This document shows, in pieces, positions 49,066 through 59,940 of a DNA stretch of 64,000 bases. The notes under the pieces are model-generated. The model ran no database searches and had not been told where the DNA came from. It saw only the letters and a list, made by a program, of their open reading frames with translations. This stretch comes from Loxodes magnus (lineage: Eukaryota > Ciliophora > Karyorelictea > Loxodida > Loxodidae): positions 1 to 64,000 of the forward strand of contig CAMPDV010000886.1 of the NCBI GenBank assembly GCA_946699065.1, written 5' to 3'. A program made the position numbers and the translations under genes. The stretch's first letter is position 1; the number at the start of each line of letters is the position of its first letter.

Positions 49066-49962
49066 GATTCAGAGTTCATCGTATCGGGAAGTCATGATTA
49101 TACGGTGAGACTATGGGACGTCAAAACAGGTACCTGTAAGACCATGAGTGGTCACACTAGTTCTGTATCATCTGTGGCTATATCCAGTGATTCAGAGTTC
49201 ATCGTATCGGGAAGTGGAGATAAGACGGTGAGACTATGGGACGTCAAAACAGGTACCTGTAAGACCATGAGTGGTCACACTAGTTCTGTATCATCTGTGG
49301 CTATATCCAGTGATTCAGAGTTCATCGTATCGGGAAGTCATGATTATACGGTGAGACTATGGGACGTCAAGACAGGTACCTGTAAGACCATGAGTGGTCA
49401 CACTAGTTGTGTATCATCTGTGGCTATATCCAGTGATTCAGAGTTCATCGTATCGGGAAGTTTAGATAAAACTGTGAGACTATGGGACGTCAAGACAGGT
49501 ACCTGTAAGACCATGAGTGGTCACACTAGTTCTGTATCATCTGTGGCTATATCCAGTGATTCAGAGTTCATCGTATCGGGAAGTGGAGATAAAACGGTGA
49601 GACTATGGGACGTCAAAACAGGTACCTGTAAGACCATGAGTGGTCACACTAGTTCTGTATCATCTGTGGCTATATCCAGTGATTCAGAGTTCATCGTATC
49701 GGGAAGTGGAGATAAAACGGTGAGACTATGGGACGTCAAAACAGGTACCTGTAAGACCATGAGTGGTCACACTTATTCTGTATTATCTGTGGATATATCC
49801 AGTGATTCAGAGTTCATCGTATCGGGAAGTGGAGATAAGACGGTGAGACTATGGGACGTCAAAACAGGTACCTGTAAGACCATGAGTGGTCACACTAGTT
49901 CTGTATCATCTGTGGCTATATCCAGTGATTCAGAGTTCATCGTATCGGGAAGTCATGATTAG
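48244..49962 (+). CDS. Longest open WD40 block, 14 repeats (572 codons)
   Basis: This is the longest uninterrupted reading frame, with first ATG at 48283. Alleles: THY-SSY-GDK, THY-LDK, TSS-GDK, THY-GDK, TSS-SSY-RNY, TSS-LDK, TSS-HDY, TSS-GDK, TSS-HDY, TSC-LDK, TSS-GDK, TSS-GDK, TYS-GDK with VLSVD, TSS-HD-stop. Fourteen blades would suit two seven-bladed propellers, though the last is cut at codon 27. A private change gives KTSTC near 49006. The first six units are copied at 52671-53420. If anything here is translated, this block is the best candidate, but no start context or other domain is seen. Confidence 0.42.
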   Translation: MRLWDVKTGTCKTMSGHTHYVSSVAISSYSEFIVSGSGDKTVRLWDVKTGTCKTMSGHTHYVSSVAISSDSEFIVSGSLDKTVRLWDVKTGTCKTMSGHTSSVSSVAISSDSEFIVSGSGDKTVRLWDVKTGTCKTMSGHTHYVSSVAISSDSEFIVSGSGDKTVRLWDVKTGTCKTMSGHTSSVSSVAISSYSEFIVSGSRNYTVRLWDVKTGTCKTMSGHTSSVSSVAISSDSEFIVSGSLDKTVRLWDVKTSTCKTMSGHTSSVSSVAISSDSEFIVSGSHDYTVRLWDVKTGTCKTMSGHTSSVSSVAISSDSEFIVSGSGDKTVRLWDVKTGTCKTMSGHTSSVSSVAISSDSEFIVSGSHDYTVRLWDVKTGTCKTMSGHTSCVSSVAISSDSEFIVSGSLDKTVRLWDVKTGTCKTMSGHTSSVSSVAISSDSEFIVSGSGDKTVRLWDVKTGTCKTMSGHTSSVSSVAISSDSEFIVSGSGDKTVRLWDVKTGTCKTMSGHTYSVLSVDISSDSEFIVSGSGDKTVRLWDVKTGTCKTMSGHTSSVSSVAISSDSEFIVSGSHD

Positions 49963-51358
49963 ACGGTGAGACTATGGGACGTCAAAACAGGTACCTGTAA
50001 GACCATGAGTGGTCACACTAGTTCTGTATCATCTGTGGCTATATCCAGTGATTCAGAGTTCATCGTATCGGGAAGTGGAGATAAAACGGTGAGACTATGG
50101 GACGTCAAAACAGGTACCTGTAAGACCATGAGTGGTCACACTAGTTCTGTATCATCTGTGGCTATATCCAGTGATTCAGAGTTCATCGTATCGGGAAGTC
50201 ATGATTAGACGGTGAGACTATGGGACGTCAAAACAGGTACCTGTAAGACCATGAGTGGTCACACACATTATGTATCATCTGTGGCTATATCCAGTTATTC
50301 AGAGTTCATCGTATCGGGAAGTGGAGATAAAACGGTGAGACTATGGGACGTCAAAACAGGTACCTGTAAGACCATGAGTGGTCACACTAGTTCTGTATCA
50401 TCTGTGGCTATATCCAGTTATTCAGAGTTCATCGTATTAGTGAAGTGGAGATAAAACGGTGAGACTATGGGACGTCAAGACAGGTACCTGTAAGACCATG
50501 AGTGGTCACACTAGTTCTGTATCATCTGTGGCTATATCCAGTGATTCAGAGTTCATCGTATCGGGAAGTGGAGATAAAACGGTGAGACTATGGGACGTCA
50601 AAACAGGTACCTGTAAGACCATGAGTGGTCACACTAGTTCTGTATCATCTGTGGCTATATCCAGTGATTCAGAGTTCATCGTATCGGGAAGTGGAGATAA
50701 GACGGTGAGACTATGGGACGTCAAAACAGGTACCTGTAAGACCATGAGTGGTCACACTAGTTCTGTATCATCTGTGGCTATATCCAGTGATTCAGAGTTC
50801 ATCGTATCGGGAAGTGGAGATAAGACGGTGAGACTATGGGACGTCAAAACAGGTACCTGTAAGACCATGAGTGGTCACACTTATTCTGTATTATCTGTGG
50901 ATATATCCAGTGATTCAGAGTTCATCGTATCGGGAAGTCATGATTAGACGGTGAGACTATGGGACGTCAAAACAGGTACCTGTAAGACCATGAGTGGTCA
51001 CACTAGTTCTGTATCATCTGTGGCTATATCCAGTTATTCAGAGTTCATCGTATCGGGAAGTAGAAATTATACGGTGAGACTATGGGACGTCAAAACAGGT
51101 ACCTGTAAGACCATGAGTGGTCACACTAGTTCTGTATCATCTGTGGCTATATCCAGTGATTCAGAGTTCATCGTATCGGGAAGTCACTATAAGACGGTGA
51201 GACTATGGGACGTCAAAACAGGTACCTGTAAGACCATGAGTGGTCACACTAGTTGTGTATCATCTGTGGCTATATCCAGTGATTCAGAGTTCATCGTATC
51301 GGGAAGTTTAGATAAGACGGTGAGACTATGTGACGTCAAAACAGGTACCTGTAAGACC

Positions 51359-53492
51359 ATGAGTGGTCACACTAGTTGTGTATCATCTGTGGCTATATCC
51401 AGTGATTCAGAGTTCATCGTATCGGGAAGTCATGATTAGACGGTGAGACTATGGGACGTCAAAACAGGTACCTGTAAGACCATGAGTGGTCACACACATT
51501 ATGTATCATCTGTGGCTATATGCAGTTATTCAGAGTTCATCGTATCGGGAAGTAGAAATTATACGGTGAGACTATGGGACGTCAAAACAGGTACCTGTAA
51601 GACCATGAGTGGTCACACTTATTCTGTATTATCTGTGGATATATCCAGTGATTCAGAGTTCATCGTATCGGGAAGTCATGATTAGACGGTGAGACTATGG
51701 GACGTCAAAACAGGTACCTGTAAGACCATGAGTGGTCACACTAGTTCTGTATCATCTGTGGCTATATGCAGTTATTCAGAGTTCATCGTATCGGGAAGTA
51801 GAAATTATACGGTGAGACTATGGGACGTCAAAACAGGTACCTGTAAGACCATGAGTGGTCACACTAGTTCTGTATCATCTGTGGCTATATCCAGTGATTC
51901 AGAGTTCATCGTATCGGGAAGTCATGATTAGACGGTGAGACTATATGACGTCAAAACAGGTACCTGTAAGACCATGAGTGGTCACACACATTATGTATCA
52001 TCTGTGGCTATATCCAGTGATTCAGAGTTCATCGTATCGGGAAGTCATGATTAGACGGTGAGACTATGGGACGTCAAAACAGGTACCTGTAAGACCATGA
52101 GTGGTCACAATAGTTCTGTATCATCTGTGGCTATATCCAGTTATTCAGAGTTCATCGTATCGGGAAGTAGAAATTATACGGTGAGACTATGGGACGTCAA
52201 AACAGGTACCTGTAAGACCATGATTGGTCACACACATTATGTATCATGTGGCTATATCCAGTGATTCAGAGTTCATCGTATCGGGAAGTTTAGATAAAAC
52301 GGTGAGACTATGGGACGTCAAAACAGGTACCTGTAAGACCATGAGTGGTCACACTAGTTCTGTATCATCTGTGGCTATATCCAGTGATTCAGAGTTCATC
52401 GTATCGGGAAGTCATGATTAGACGGTGAGACTATGGGACGTCAAAACAGGTACCTGTAAGACCATGAGTGGTCACACACATTATGTATCATCTGTGGCTA
52501 TATCCAGTGATTCAGAGTTCATCGTATCGGGAAGTAGAAATTATACGGTGAGACTATGGGACGTCAAAACAGGTACCTGTAAGACCATGAGTGGTCACAC
52601 TTATTCTGTATTATCTGTGGATATATCCAGTGATTCAGAGTTCATCGTATTGGGAAGTCATGATTAGACGGTGAGACTATGGGACGTCAAAACAGGTACC
52701 TGTAAGACCATGAGTGGTCACACACATTATGTATCATCTGTGGCTATATCCAGTTATTCAGAGTTCATCGTATCGGGAAGTGGAGATAAGACGGTGAGAC
52801 TATGGGACGTCAAAACAGGTACCTGTAAGACCATGAGTGGTCACACACATTATGTATCATCTGTGGCTATATCCAGTGATTCAGAGTTCATCGTATCGGG
52901 AAGTTTAGATAAAACGGTGAGACTATGGGACGTCAAAACAGGTACCTGTAAGACCATGAGTGGTCACACTAGTTCTGTATCATCTGTGGCTATATCCAGT
53001 GATTCAGAGTTCATCGTATCGGGAAGTGGAGATAAAACGGTGAGACTATGGGACGTCAAAACAGGTACCTGTAAGACCATGAGTGGTCACACACATTATG
53101 TATCATCTGTGGCTATATCCAGTGATTCAGAGTTCATCGTATCGGGAAGTGGAGATAAGACGGTGAGACTATGGGACGTCAAAACAGGTACCTGTAAGAC
53201 CATGAGTGGTCACACTAGTTCTGTATCATCTGTGGCTATATCCAGTTATTCAGAGTTCATCGTATCGGGAAGTAGAAATTATACGGTGAGACTATGGGAC
53301 GTCAAAACAGGTACCTGTAAGACCATGAGTGGTCACACTAGTTCTGTATCATCTGTGGCTATATCCAGTGATTCAGAGTTCATCGTATCGGGAAGTTTAG
53401 ATAAAACGGTGAGACTATGGGACGTCAAAACAGGTACCTGTAAGACCATGAGTGGTCACACTAGTTCTGTATCATCTGTGGCTATATCCAGT
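51359..53492 (+). repeat. 2.1-kb duplication, copy 2
   Basis: Same order as 46932-49065 with patchy allele swaps, which look like short conversion tracts and not random mutation. The preceding unit has the private RLCD change at 51331 and the one before that has the private HYK. Confidence 0.9.
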
Positions 53493-53774
53493 TATTCAGA
53501 GTTCATCGTATCGGGAAGTGGAGATAAGACGGTGAGACTATGGGACGTCAAAACAGGTACCTGTAAGACCATGAGTGGTCACACACATTATGTATCATCT
53601 GTGGCTATATGCAGTTATTCAGAGTTCATCGTATCGGGAAGTAGAAATTATACGGTGAGACTATGGGACGTCAAAACAGGTACCTGTAAGACCATGAGTG
53701 GTCACAATAGTTCTGTATCATCTGTGGCTATATCCAGTGATTCAGAGTTCATCGTATCGGGAAGTCATGATTAG
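52671..53774 (+). CDS. Open WD40 block, 9 repeats (367 codons)
   Basis: The first six units repeat the allele order of 48244 onward: THY-SSY-GDK, THY-LDK, TSS-GDK, THY-GDK, TSS-SSY-RNY, TSS-LDK. The block then switches to TSS-SSY-GDK, THY-CSY-RNY, NSS-HD-stop, which matches 39309-39635. The switch falls within one unit near 53.45-53.49 kb and marks a recombination junction between two segment families. Confidence 0.37.
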   Translation: MRLWDVKTGTCKTMSGHTHYVSSVAISSYSEFIVSGSGDKTVRLWDVKTGTCKTMSGHTHYVSSVAISSDSEFIVSGSLDKTVRLWDVKTGTCKTMSGHTSSVSSVAISSDSEFIVSGSGDKTVRLWDVKTGTCKTMSGHTHYVSSVAISSDSEFIVSGSGDKTVRLWDVKTGTCKTMSGHTSSVSSVAISSYSEFIVSGSRNYTVRLWDVKTGTCKTMSGHTSSVSSVAISSDSEFIVSGSLDKTVRLWDVKTGTCKTMSGHTSSVSSVAISSYSEFIVSGSGDKTVRLWDVKTGTCKTMSGHTHYVSSVAICSYSEFIVSGSRNYTVRLWDVKTGTCKTMSGHNSSVSSVAISSDSEFIVSGSHD

Positions 53775-54623
53775 ACGGTGAGACTATGGGACGTCAAAAC
53801 AGGTACCTGTAAGACCATGAGTGGTCACACACATTATGTATCATCTGTGGCTATATCCAGTGATTCAGAGTTCATCGTATCGGGAAGTTTAGATAAAACG
53901 GTGAGACTATGGGACGTCAAAACAGGTACCTGTAAGACCATGAGTGGTCACACTAGTTCTGTATCATCTGTGGCTATATCCAGTGATTCAGAGTTCATCG
54001 TATCGGGAAGTCATGATAAGACGGTGAGACTATATGACGTCAAAACAGGTACCTGTAAGACCATGATTGGTCACACACATTATGTATCATGTGGCTATAT
54101 CCAGTGATTCAGAGTTCATCGTATCGGGAAGTTTAGATAAAACGGTGAGACTATGGGACGTCAAAACAGGTACCTGTAAGACCATGAGTGGTCACACTAG
54201 TTCTGTATCATCTGTGGCTATATCCAGTGATTCAGAGTTCATCGTATCGGGAAGTGGAGATAAAACGGTGAGACTATGGGACGTCAAAACAGGTACCTGT
54301 AAGACCATGAGTGGTCACACTAGTTCTGTATCATCTGTGGCTATATCCAGTGATTCAGAGTTCATCGTATCGGGAAGTTTAGATAAAACGGTGAGACTAT
54401 GGGACGTCAAAACAGGTACCTGTAAGACCATGAGTGGTCACACTTATTCTGTATTATCTGTGGATATATCCAGTGATTCAGAGTTCATCGTATCGGGAAG
54501 TCATGATTAGACGGTGAGACTATGGGACGTCAAAACAGGTACCTGTAAGACCATGAGTGGTCACACACATTATGTATCATCTGTGGCTATATCCAGTGAT
54601 TCAGAGTTCATCGTATCGGGAAG
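53448..54623 (+). repeat. SSY-GDK / TYS block, copy 2
   Basis: Copy of 39309-40484. Its left end abuts the end of the 2.1-kb duplication that starts at 51359, so two separately copied segments meet here. Confidence 0.85.
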
Positions 54624-55557
54624 TCATGATTAGACGGTGAGACTATGGGACGTCAAAACAGGTACCTGTAAGACCATGAGTGGTCACACTAGTTCTGTAT
54701 CATCTGTGGCTATATCCAGTTATTCAGAGTTCATCGTATCGGGAAGTAGAAATTATACGGTGAGACTATGGGACGTCAAAACAGGTACCTGTAAGACCAT
54801 GAGTGGTCACACTAGTTCTGTATCATCTGTGGCTATATCCAGTGATTCAGAGTTCATCGTATCGGGAAGTCATGATAAGACGGTGAGACTATGGGACGTC
54901 AAAACAGGTACCTGTAAGACCATGAGTGGTCACACACATTATGTATCATCTGTGGCTATATCCAGTGATTCAGAGTTCATCGTATCGGGAAGTCATGATT
55001 AGACGGTGAGACTATGGGACGTCAAAACAGGTACCTGTAAGACCATGAGTGGTCACACACATTATGTATCATCTGTGGCTATATGCAGTTATTCAGAGTT
55101 CATCGTATCGGGAAGTAGAAATTATACGGTGAGACTATGGGACGTCAAAACAGGTACCTGTAAGACCATGAGTGGTCACACTAGTTCTGTATCATCTGTG
55201 GCTATATCCAGTGATTCAGAGTTCATCGTATCGGGAAGTGGAGATAAAACGGTGAGACTATGGGACGTCAAAACAGGTACCTGTAAGACCATGAGTGGTC
55301 ACACACATTATGTATCATCTGTGGCTATATCCAGTGATTCAGAGTTCATCGTATCGGGAAGTGGAGATAAAACGGTGAGACTATGGGACGTCAAAACAGG
55401 TACCTGTAAGACCATGAGTGGTCACACTAGTTCTGTATCATCTGTGGCTATATCCAGTTATTCAGAGTTCATCGTATTAGTGAAGTGGAGATAAAACGGT
55501 GAGACTATGGGACGTCAAAACAGGTACCTGTAAGACCATGAGTGGTCACACTAGTTC

Positions 55558-55856
55558 TGTATCATCTGTGGCTATATCCAGTGATTCAGAGTTCATCGTA
55601 TCGGGAAGTGGAGATAAAACGGTGAGACTATGGGACGTCAAAACAGGTACCTGTAAGACCATGAGTGGTCACACAGATTGAGTATATGATGTGGCTATAT
55701 CCAGTGATTCAGAGTTCATCGTATCGGGAAGTTGAGATAAGACAGTGAGACTATGGGACGTCAAGACAGGTACCTGTAAGACCATGAGTGGTCACACTTA
55801 TTCTGTATTATCTGTGGATATATCCAGTGATTCAGAGTTCATCGTATCGGGAAGTG
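55558..55856 (+). repeat. TGA-bearing unit module, copy 2
   Basis: Copy of the module at 45.7-46.0 kb with small differences (VYDVA, and aca for acg near 55743). Codon-25 TGA also occurs alone at 57702-57704, 60529-60531 and 61511-61513, always as agt-tga-gat-aag. Confidence 0.88.
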
Positions 55857-56479
55857 GAGATAAGACGGTGAGACTATGGGACGTCAAAACAGGTACCTGT
55901 AAGACCATGAGTGGTCACACTAGTTCTGTATCATCTGTGGCTATATCCAGTGATTCAGAGTTCATCGTATCGGGAAGTAGAAATTATACGGTGAGACTAT
56001 GGGACGTCAAAACAGGTACCTGTAAGACCATGAGTGGTCACACTAGTTCTGTATCATCTGTGGCTATATCCAGTGATTCAGAGTTCATCGTATCGGGAAG
56101 TGGAGATAAAACGGTGAGACTATGGGACGTCAAAACAGGTACCTGTAAGACCATGAGTGGTCACACTAGTTCTGTATCATCTGTGGCTATATCCAGTGAT
56201 TCAGAGTTCATCGTATCGGGAAGTAGAAATTATACGGTGAGACTATGGGACGTCAAAACAGGTACCTGTAAGACCATGAGTGGTCACACTTATTCTGTAT
56301 TATCTGTGGATATATCCAGTGATTCAGAGTTCATCGTATCGGGAAGTGGAGATAAGACGGTGAGACTATGGGACGTCAAAACAGGTACCTGTAAGACCAT
56401 GAGTGGTCACACTAGTTCTGTATCATCTGTGGCTATATCCAGTGATTCAGAGTTCATCGTATCGGGAAGTCATGATTAG
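55745..56479 (+). CDS. Open WD40 block, 6 repeats (244 codons)
   Basis: Opens after a unit with two TGA codons. Alleles: TYS-GDK with VLSVD, TSS-RNY, TSS-GDK, TSS-RNY, TYS-GDK with VLSVD, TSS-HD-stop. The first codons include a synonymous change, aca for acg, at the threonine before VRLWD. Confidence 0.3.
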   Translation: MRLWDVKTGTCKTMSGHTYSVLSVDISSDSEFIVSGSGDKTVRLWDVKTGTCKTMSGHTSSVSSVAISSDSEFIVSGSRNYTVRLWDVKTGTCKTMSGHTSSVSSVAISSDSEFIVSGSGDKTVRLWDVKTGTCKTMSGHTSSVSSVAISSDSEFIVSGSRNYTVRLWDVKTGTCKTMSGHTYSVLSVDISSDSEFIVSGSGDKTVRLWDVKTGTCKTMSGHTSSVSSVAISSDSEFIVSGSHD

Positions 56480-58820
56480 ACGGTGAGACTATGGGACGTC
56501 AAAACAGGTACCTGTAAGACCATGAGTGGTCACACTAGTTCTGTATCATCTGTGGCTATATCCAGTGATTCAGAGTTCATCGTATCGGGAAGTGGAGATA
56601 AAACGGTGAGACTATGGGACGTCAAAACAGGTACCTGTAAGACCATGAGTGGTCACACTAGTTCTGTATCATCTGTGGCTATATCCAGTGATTCAGAGTT
56701 CATCGTATCGGGAAGTGGAGATAAAACGGTGAGACTATGGGACGTCAAAACAGGTACCTGTAAGACCATGAGTGGTCACACACATTATGTATCATCTGTG
56801 GCTATATCCAGTGATTCAGAGTTCATCGTATCGGGAAGTGGAGATAAGACGGTGAGACTATGGGACGTCAAAACAGGTACCTGTAAGACCATGAGTGGTC
56901 ACACTAGTTCTGTATCATCTGTGGCTATATCCAGTTATTCAGAGTTCATCGTATTAGTGAAGTGGAGATAAAACGGTGAGACTATGGGACGTCAAGACAG
57001 GTACCTGTAAGACCATGAGTGGTCACACTAGTTCTGTATCATCTGTGGCTATATCCAGTGATTCAGAGTTCATCGTATCGGGAAGTGGAGATAAAACGGT
57101 GAGACTATGGGACGTCAAAACAGGTACCTGTAAGACCATGAGTGGTCACACTAGTTCTGTATCATCTATGGCTATATCCAGTGATTCAGAGTTCATCGTA
57201 TCGGGAAGTGGAGATAAGACGGTGAGACTATGGGACGTCAAAACAGGTACCTGTAAGACCATGAGTGGTCACACTAGTTCTGTATCATCTGTGGCTATAT
57301 CCAGTGATTCAGAGTTCATCGTATCGGGAAGTGGAGATAAGACGGTGAGACTATGGGACGTCAAAACAGGTACCTGTAAGACCATGAGTGGTCACACACA
57401 TTATGTATCATCTGTGGCTATATCCAGTGATTCAGAGTTCATCGTATCGGGAAGTCATGATTATACGGTGAGACTATGGGACGTCAAAACAGGTACCTGT
57501 AAGACCATGAGTGGTCACAATAGTTCTGTATCATCTGTGGCTATATCCAGTGATTCAGAGTTCATCGTATCGGGAAGTCATGATTAGACGGTGAGACTAT
57601 GGGACGTCAAAACAGGTACCTGTAAGACCATGAGTGGTCACACTTATTCTGTATTATCTGTGAATATATCCAGTGATTCAGAGTTCATCGTATCGGGAAG
57701 TTGAGATAAGACGGTGAGACTATGGGACGTCAAAACAGGTACCTGTAAGACCATGAGTGGTCACAATAGTTCTGTATCATCTGTGGCTATATCCAGTTAT
57801 TCAGAGTTCATCGTATCGGGAAGTAGAGATAAAACGGTGAGACTATGGGACGTCAAAACAGGTACCTGTAAGACCATGAGTGGTCACACTAGTTCTGTAT
57901 CATCTGTGGCTATATCCAGTGATTCAGAGTTCATCGTATCGGGAAGTCATGATTAGACGGTGAGACTATGGGACGTCAAAACAGGTACCTGTAAGACCAT
58001 GAGTGGTCACACACATTATGTATCATCTGTGTCTATATCCAGTGATTCAGAGTTCATCGTATCGGGAAGTCATGATAAGACGGTGAGACTATATGACGTC
58101 AAAACAGGTACCTGTAAGACCATGAGTGGTCACAATAGTTCTGTATCATCTGTGGCTATATCCAGTTATTCAGAGTTCATCGTATCGGGAAGTAGAAATT
58201 ATACGGTGAGACTATGGGACGTCAAAACAGGTACCTGTAAGACCATGAGTGGTCACACTTATTCTGTATTATCTGTGGATATATCCAGTGATTCAGAGTT
58301 CATCGTATCGGGAAGTCATGATTAGACGGTGAGACTATGGGACGTCAAGACAGGTACCTGTAAGACCATGAGTGGTCACAATAGTTCTGTATCATCTGTG
58401 GCTATATCCAGTGATTCAGAGTTCATCGTATCGGGAAGTGGAGATAAGACGGTGAGACTATGGGACGTCAAAACAGGTACCTGTAAGACCATGAGTGGTC
58501 ACACTAGTTCTGTATTATCTGTGGATATATCCAGTGATTCAGAGTTCATCGTATCGGGAAGTCATGATAAGACGGTGAGACTATATGACGTCAAAACAGG
58601 TACCTGTAAGACCATGAGTGGTCACAATAGTTCTGTATCATCTGTGGCTATATTCATTGATTCAGAGTTCATCGTATCGGGAAGTAGAAATTATACGGTG
58701 AGACTATGGGACGTCAAGACAGGTACCTGTAAGACCATGAGTGGTCACAATAGTTCTGTATCATCTGTGGCTATATCCAGTGATTCAGAGTTCATCGTAT
58801 CGGGAAGTCATGATTAGACG

Positions 58821-59555
58821 GTGAGACTATGGGACGTCAAAACAGGTACCTGTAAGACCATGAGTGGTCACACTAGTTCTGTATCATCTGTGGCTATATC
58901 CAGTTATTCAGAGTTCATCGTATCGGGAAGTCATGATAAGACGGTGAGACTATATGACGTCAAAACAGGTACCTGTAAGACCATGAGTGGTCACACTAGT
59001 TCTGTATCATCTGTGGCTATATCCAGTGATTCAGAGTTCATCGTATCGGGAAGTAGAAATTATACGGTGAGACTATGGGACGTCAAAACAGGTACCTGTA
59101 AGACCATGAGTGGTCACAATAGTTCTGTATCATCTGTGGCTATATCCAGTGATTCAGAGTTCATCGTATCGGGAAGTAGAAATTATACGGTGAGACTATG
59201 GGACGTCAAGACAGGTACCTGTAAGACCATGAGTGGTCACAATAGTTCTGTATCATCTGTGGCTATATCCAGTGATTCAGAGTTCATCGTATCGGGAAGT
59301 CATGATAAGACGGTGAGACTATATGACGTCAAAACAGGTACCTGTAAGACCATGAGTGGTCACACACATTATGTATCATCTGTGGCTATATCCAGTGATT
59401 CAGAGTTCATCGTATCGGGAAGTCATGATTATACGGTGAGACTATGGGACGTCAAAACAGGTACCTGTAAGACCATGAGTGGTCACACTAGTTGTGTATC
59501 ATCTGTGGCTATATCCAGTGATTCAGAGTTCATCGTATCGGGAAGTCATGATTAG
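58821..59555 (+). CDS. Open WD40 block, 6 repeats (244 codons)
   Basis: Alleles: TSS-SSY-HDK with RLYD, TSS-RNY, NSS-RNY, NSS-HDK with RLYD, THY-HDY, TSC-HD-stop. The RLYD units carry TGACGTCA across the D-V codons. Upstream, at about 58651, a private change gives IFIDS in place of ISSDS. Confidence 0.3.
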   Translation: MRLWDVKTGTCKTMSGHTSSVSSVAISSYSEFIVSGSHDKTVRLYDVKTGTCKTMSGHTSSVSSVAISSDSEFIVSGSRNYTVRLWDVKTGTCKTMSGHNSSVSSVAISSDSEFIVSGSRNYTVRLWDVKTGTCKTMSGHNSSVSSVAISSDSEFIVSGSHDKTVRLYDVKTGTCKTMSGHTHYVSSVAISSDSEFIVSGSHDYTVRLWDVKTGTCKTMSGHTSCVSSVAISSDSEFIVSGSHD

Positions 59556-59940
59556 ACGGTGAGACTATGGGACGTCAAAACAGGTACCTGTAAGACCATG
59601 AGTGGTCACAATAGTTCTGTATCATCTGTGTCTATATCCAGTGATTCAGAGTTCATCGTATCGGGAAGTCATGATTATACGGTGAGACTATGGGACGTCA
59701 AAACAGGTACCTGTAAGACCATGAGTGGTCACACTAGTTCTGTATCATCTGTGGCTATATCCAGTGATTCAGAGTTCATCGTATCGGGAAGTGGAGATAA
59801 AACGGTGAGACTATGGGACGTCAAAACAGGTACCTGTAAGACCATGAGTGGTCACACACATTATGTATCATCTGTGGCTATATGCAGTTATTCAGAGTTC
59901 ATCGTATCGGGAAGTAGAAATTATACGGTGAGACTATGGG

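Larger units (their letters stand above)
43492..56976 (+). other. Recurrent 124-bp units with a shared 1-bp insertion (4 copies)
   Basis: Four units carry gtattagtgaagtgg in place of gtatcgggaagtgg, a net gain of one base around codons 22-23. The tag of the variant starts at about 43551, 50438, 55478 and 56955. In the incoming frame the product ends LVKWR and stops at TAA within the same unit; the following units are open in the next frame. In all four the unit has TSS at residues 5-7 and SSY at 14-16, and is followed by one or more TSS-GDK units. The shared context means a single event copied as a module, confined to the right third of the window. Confidence 0.93.
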
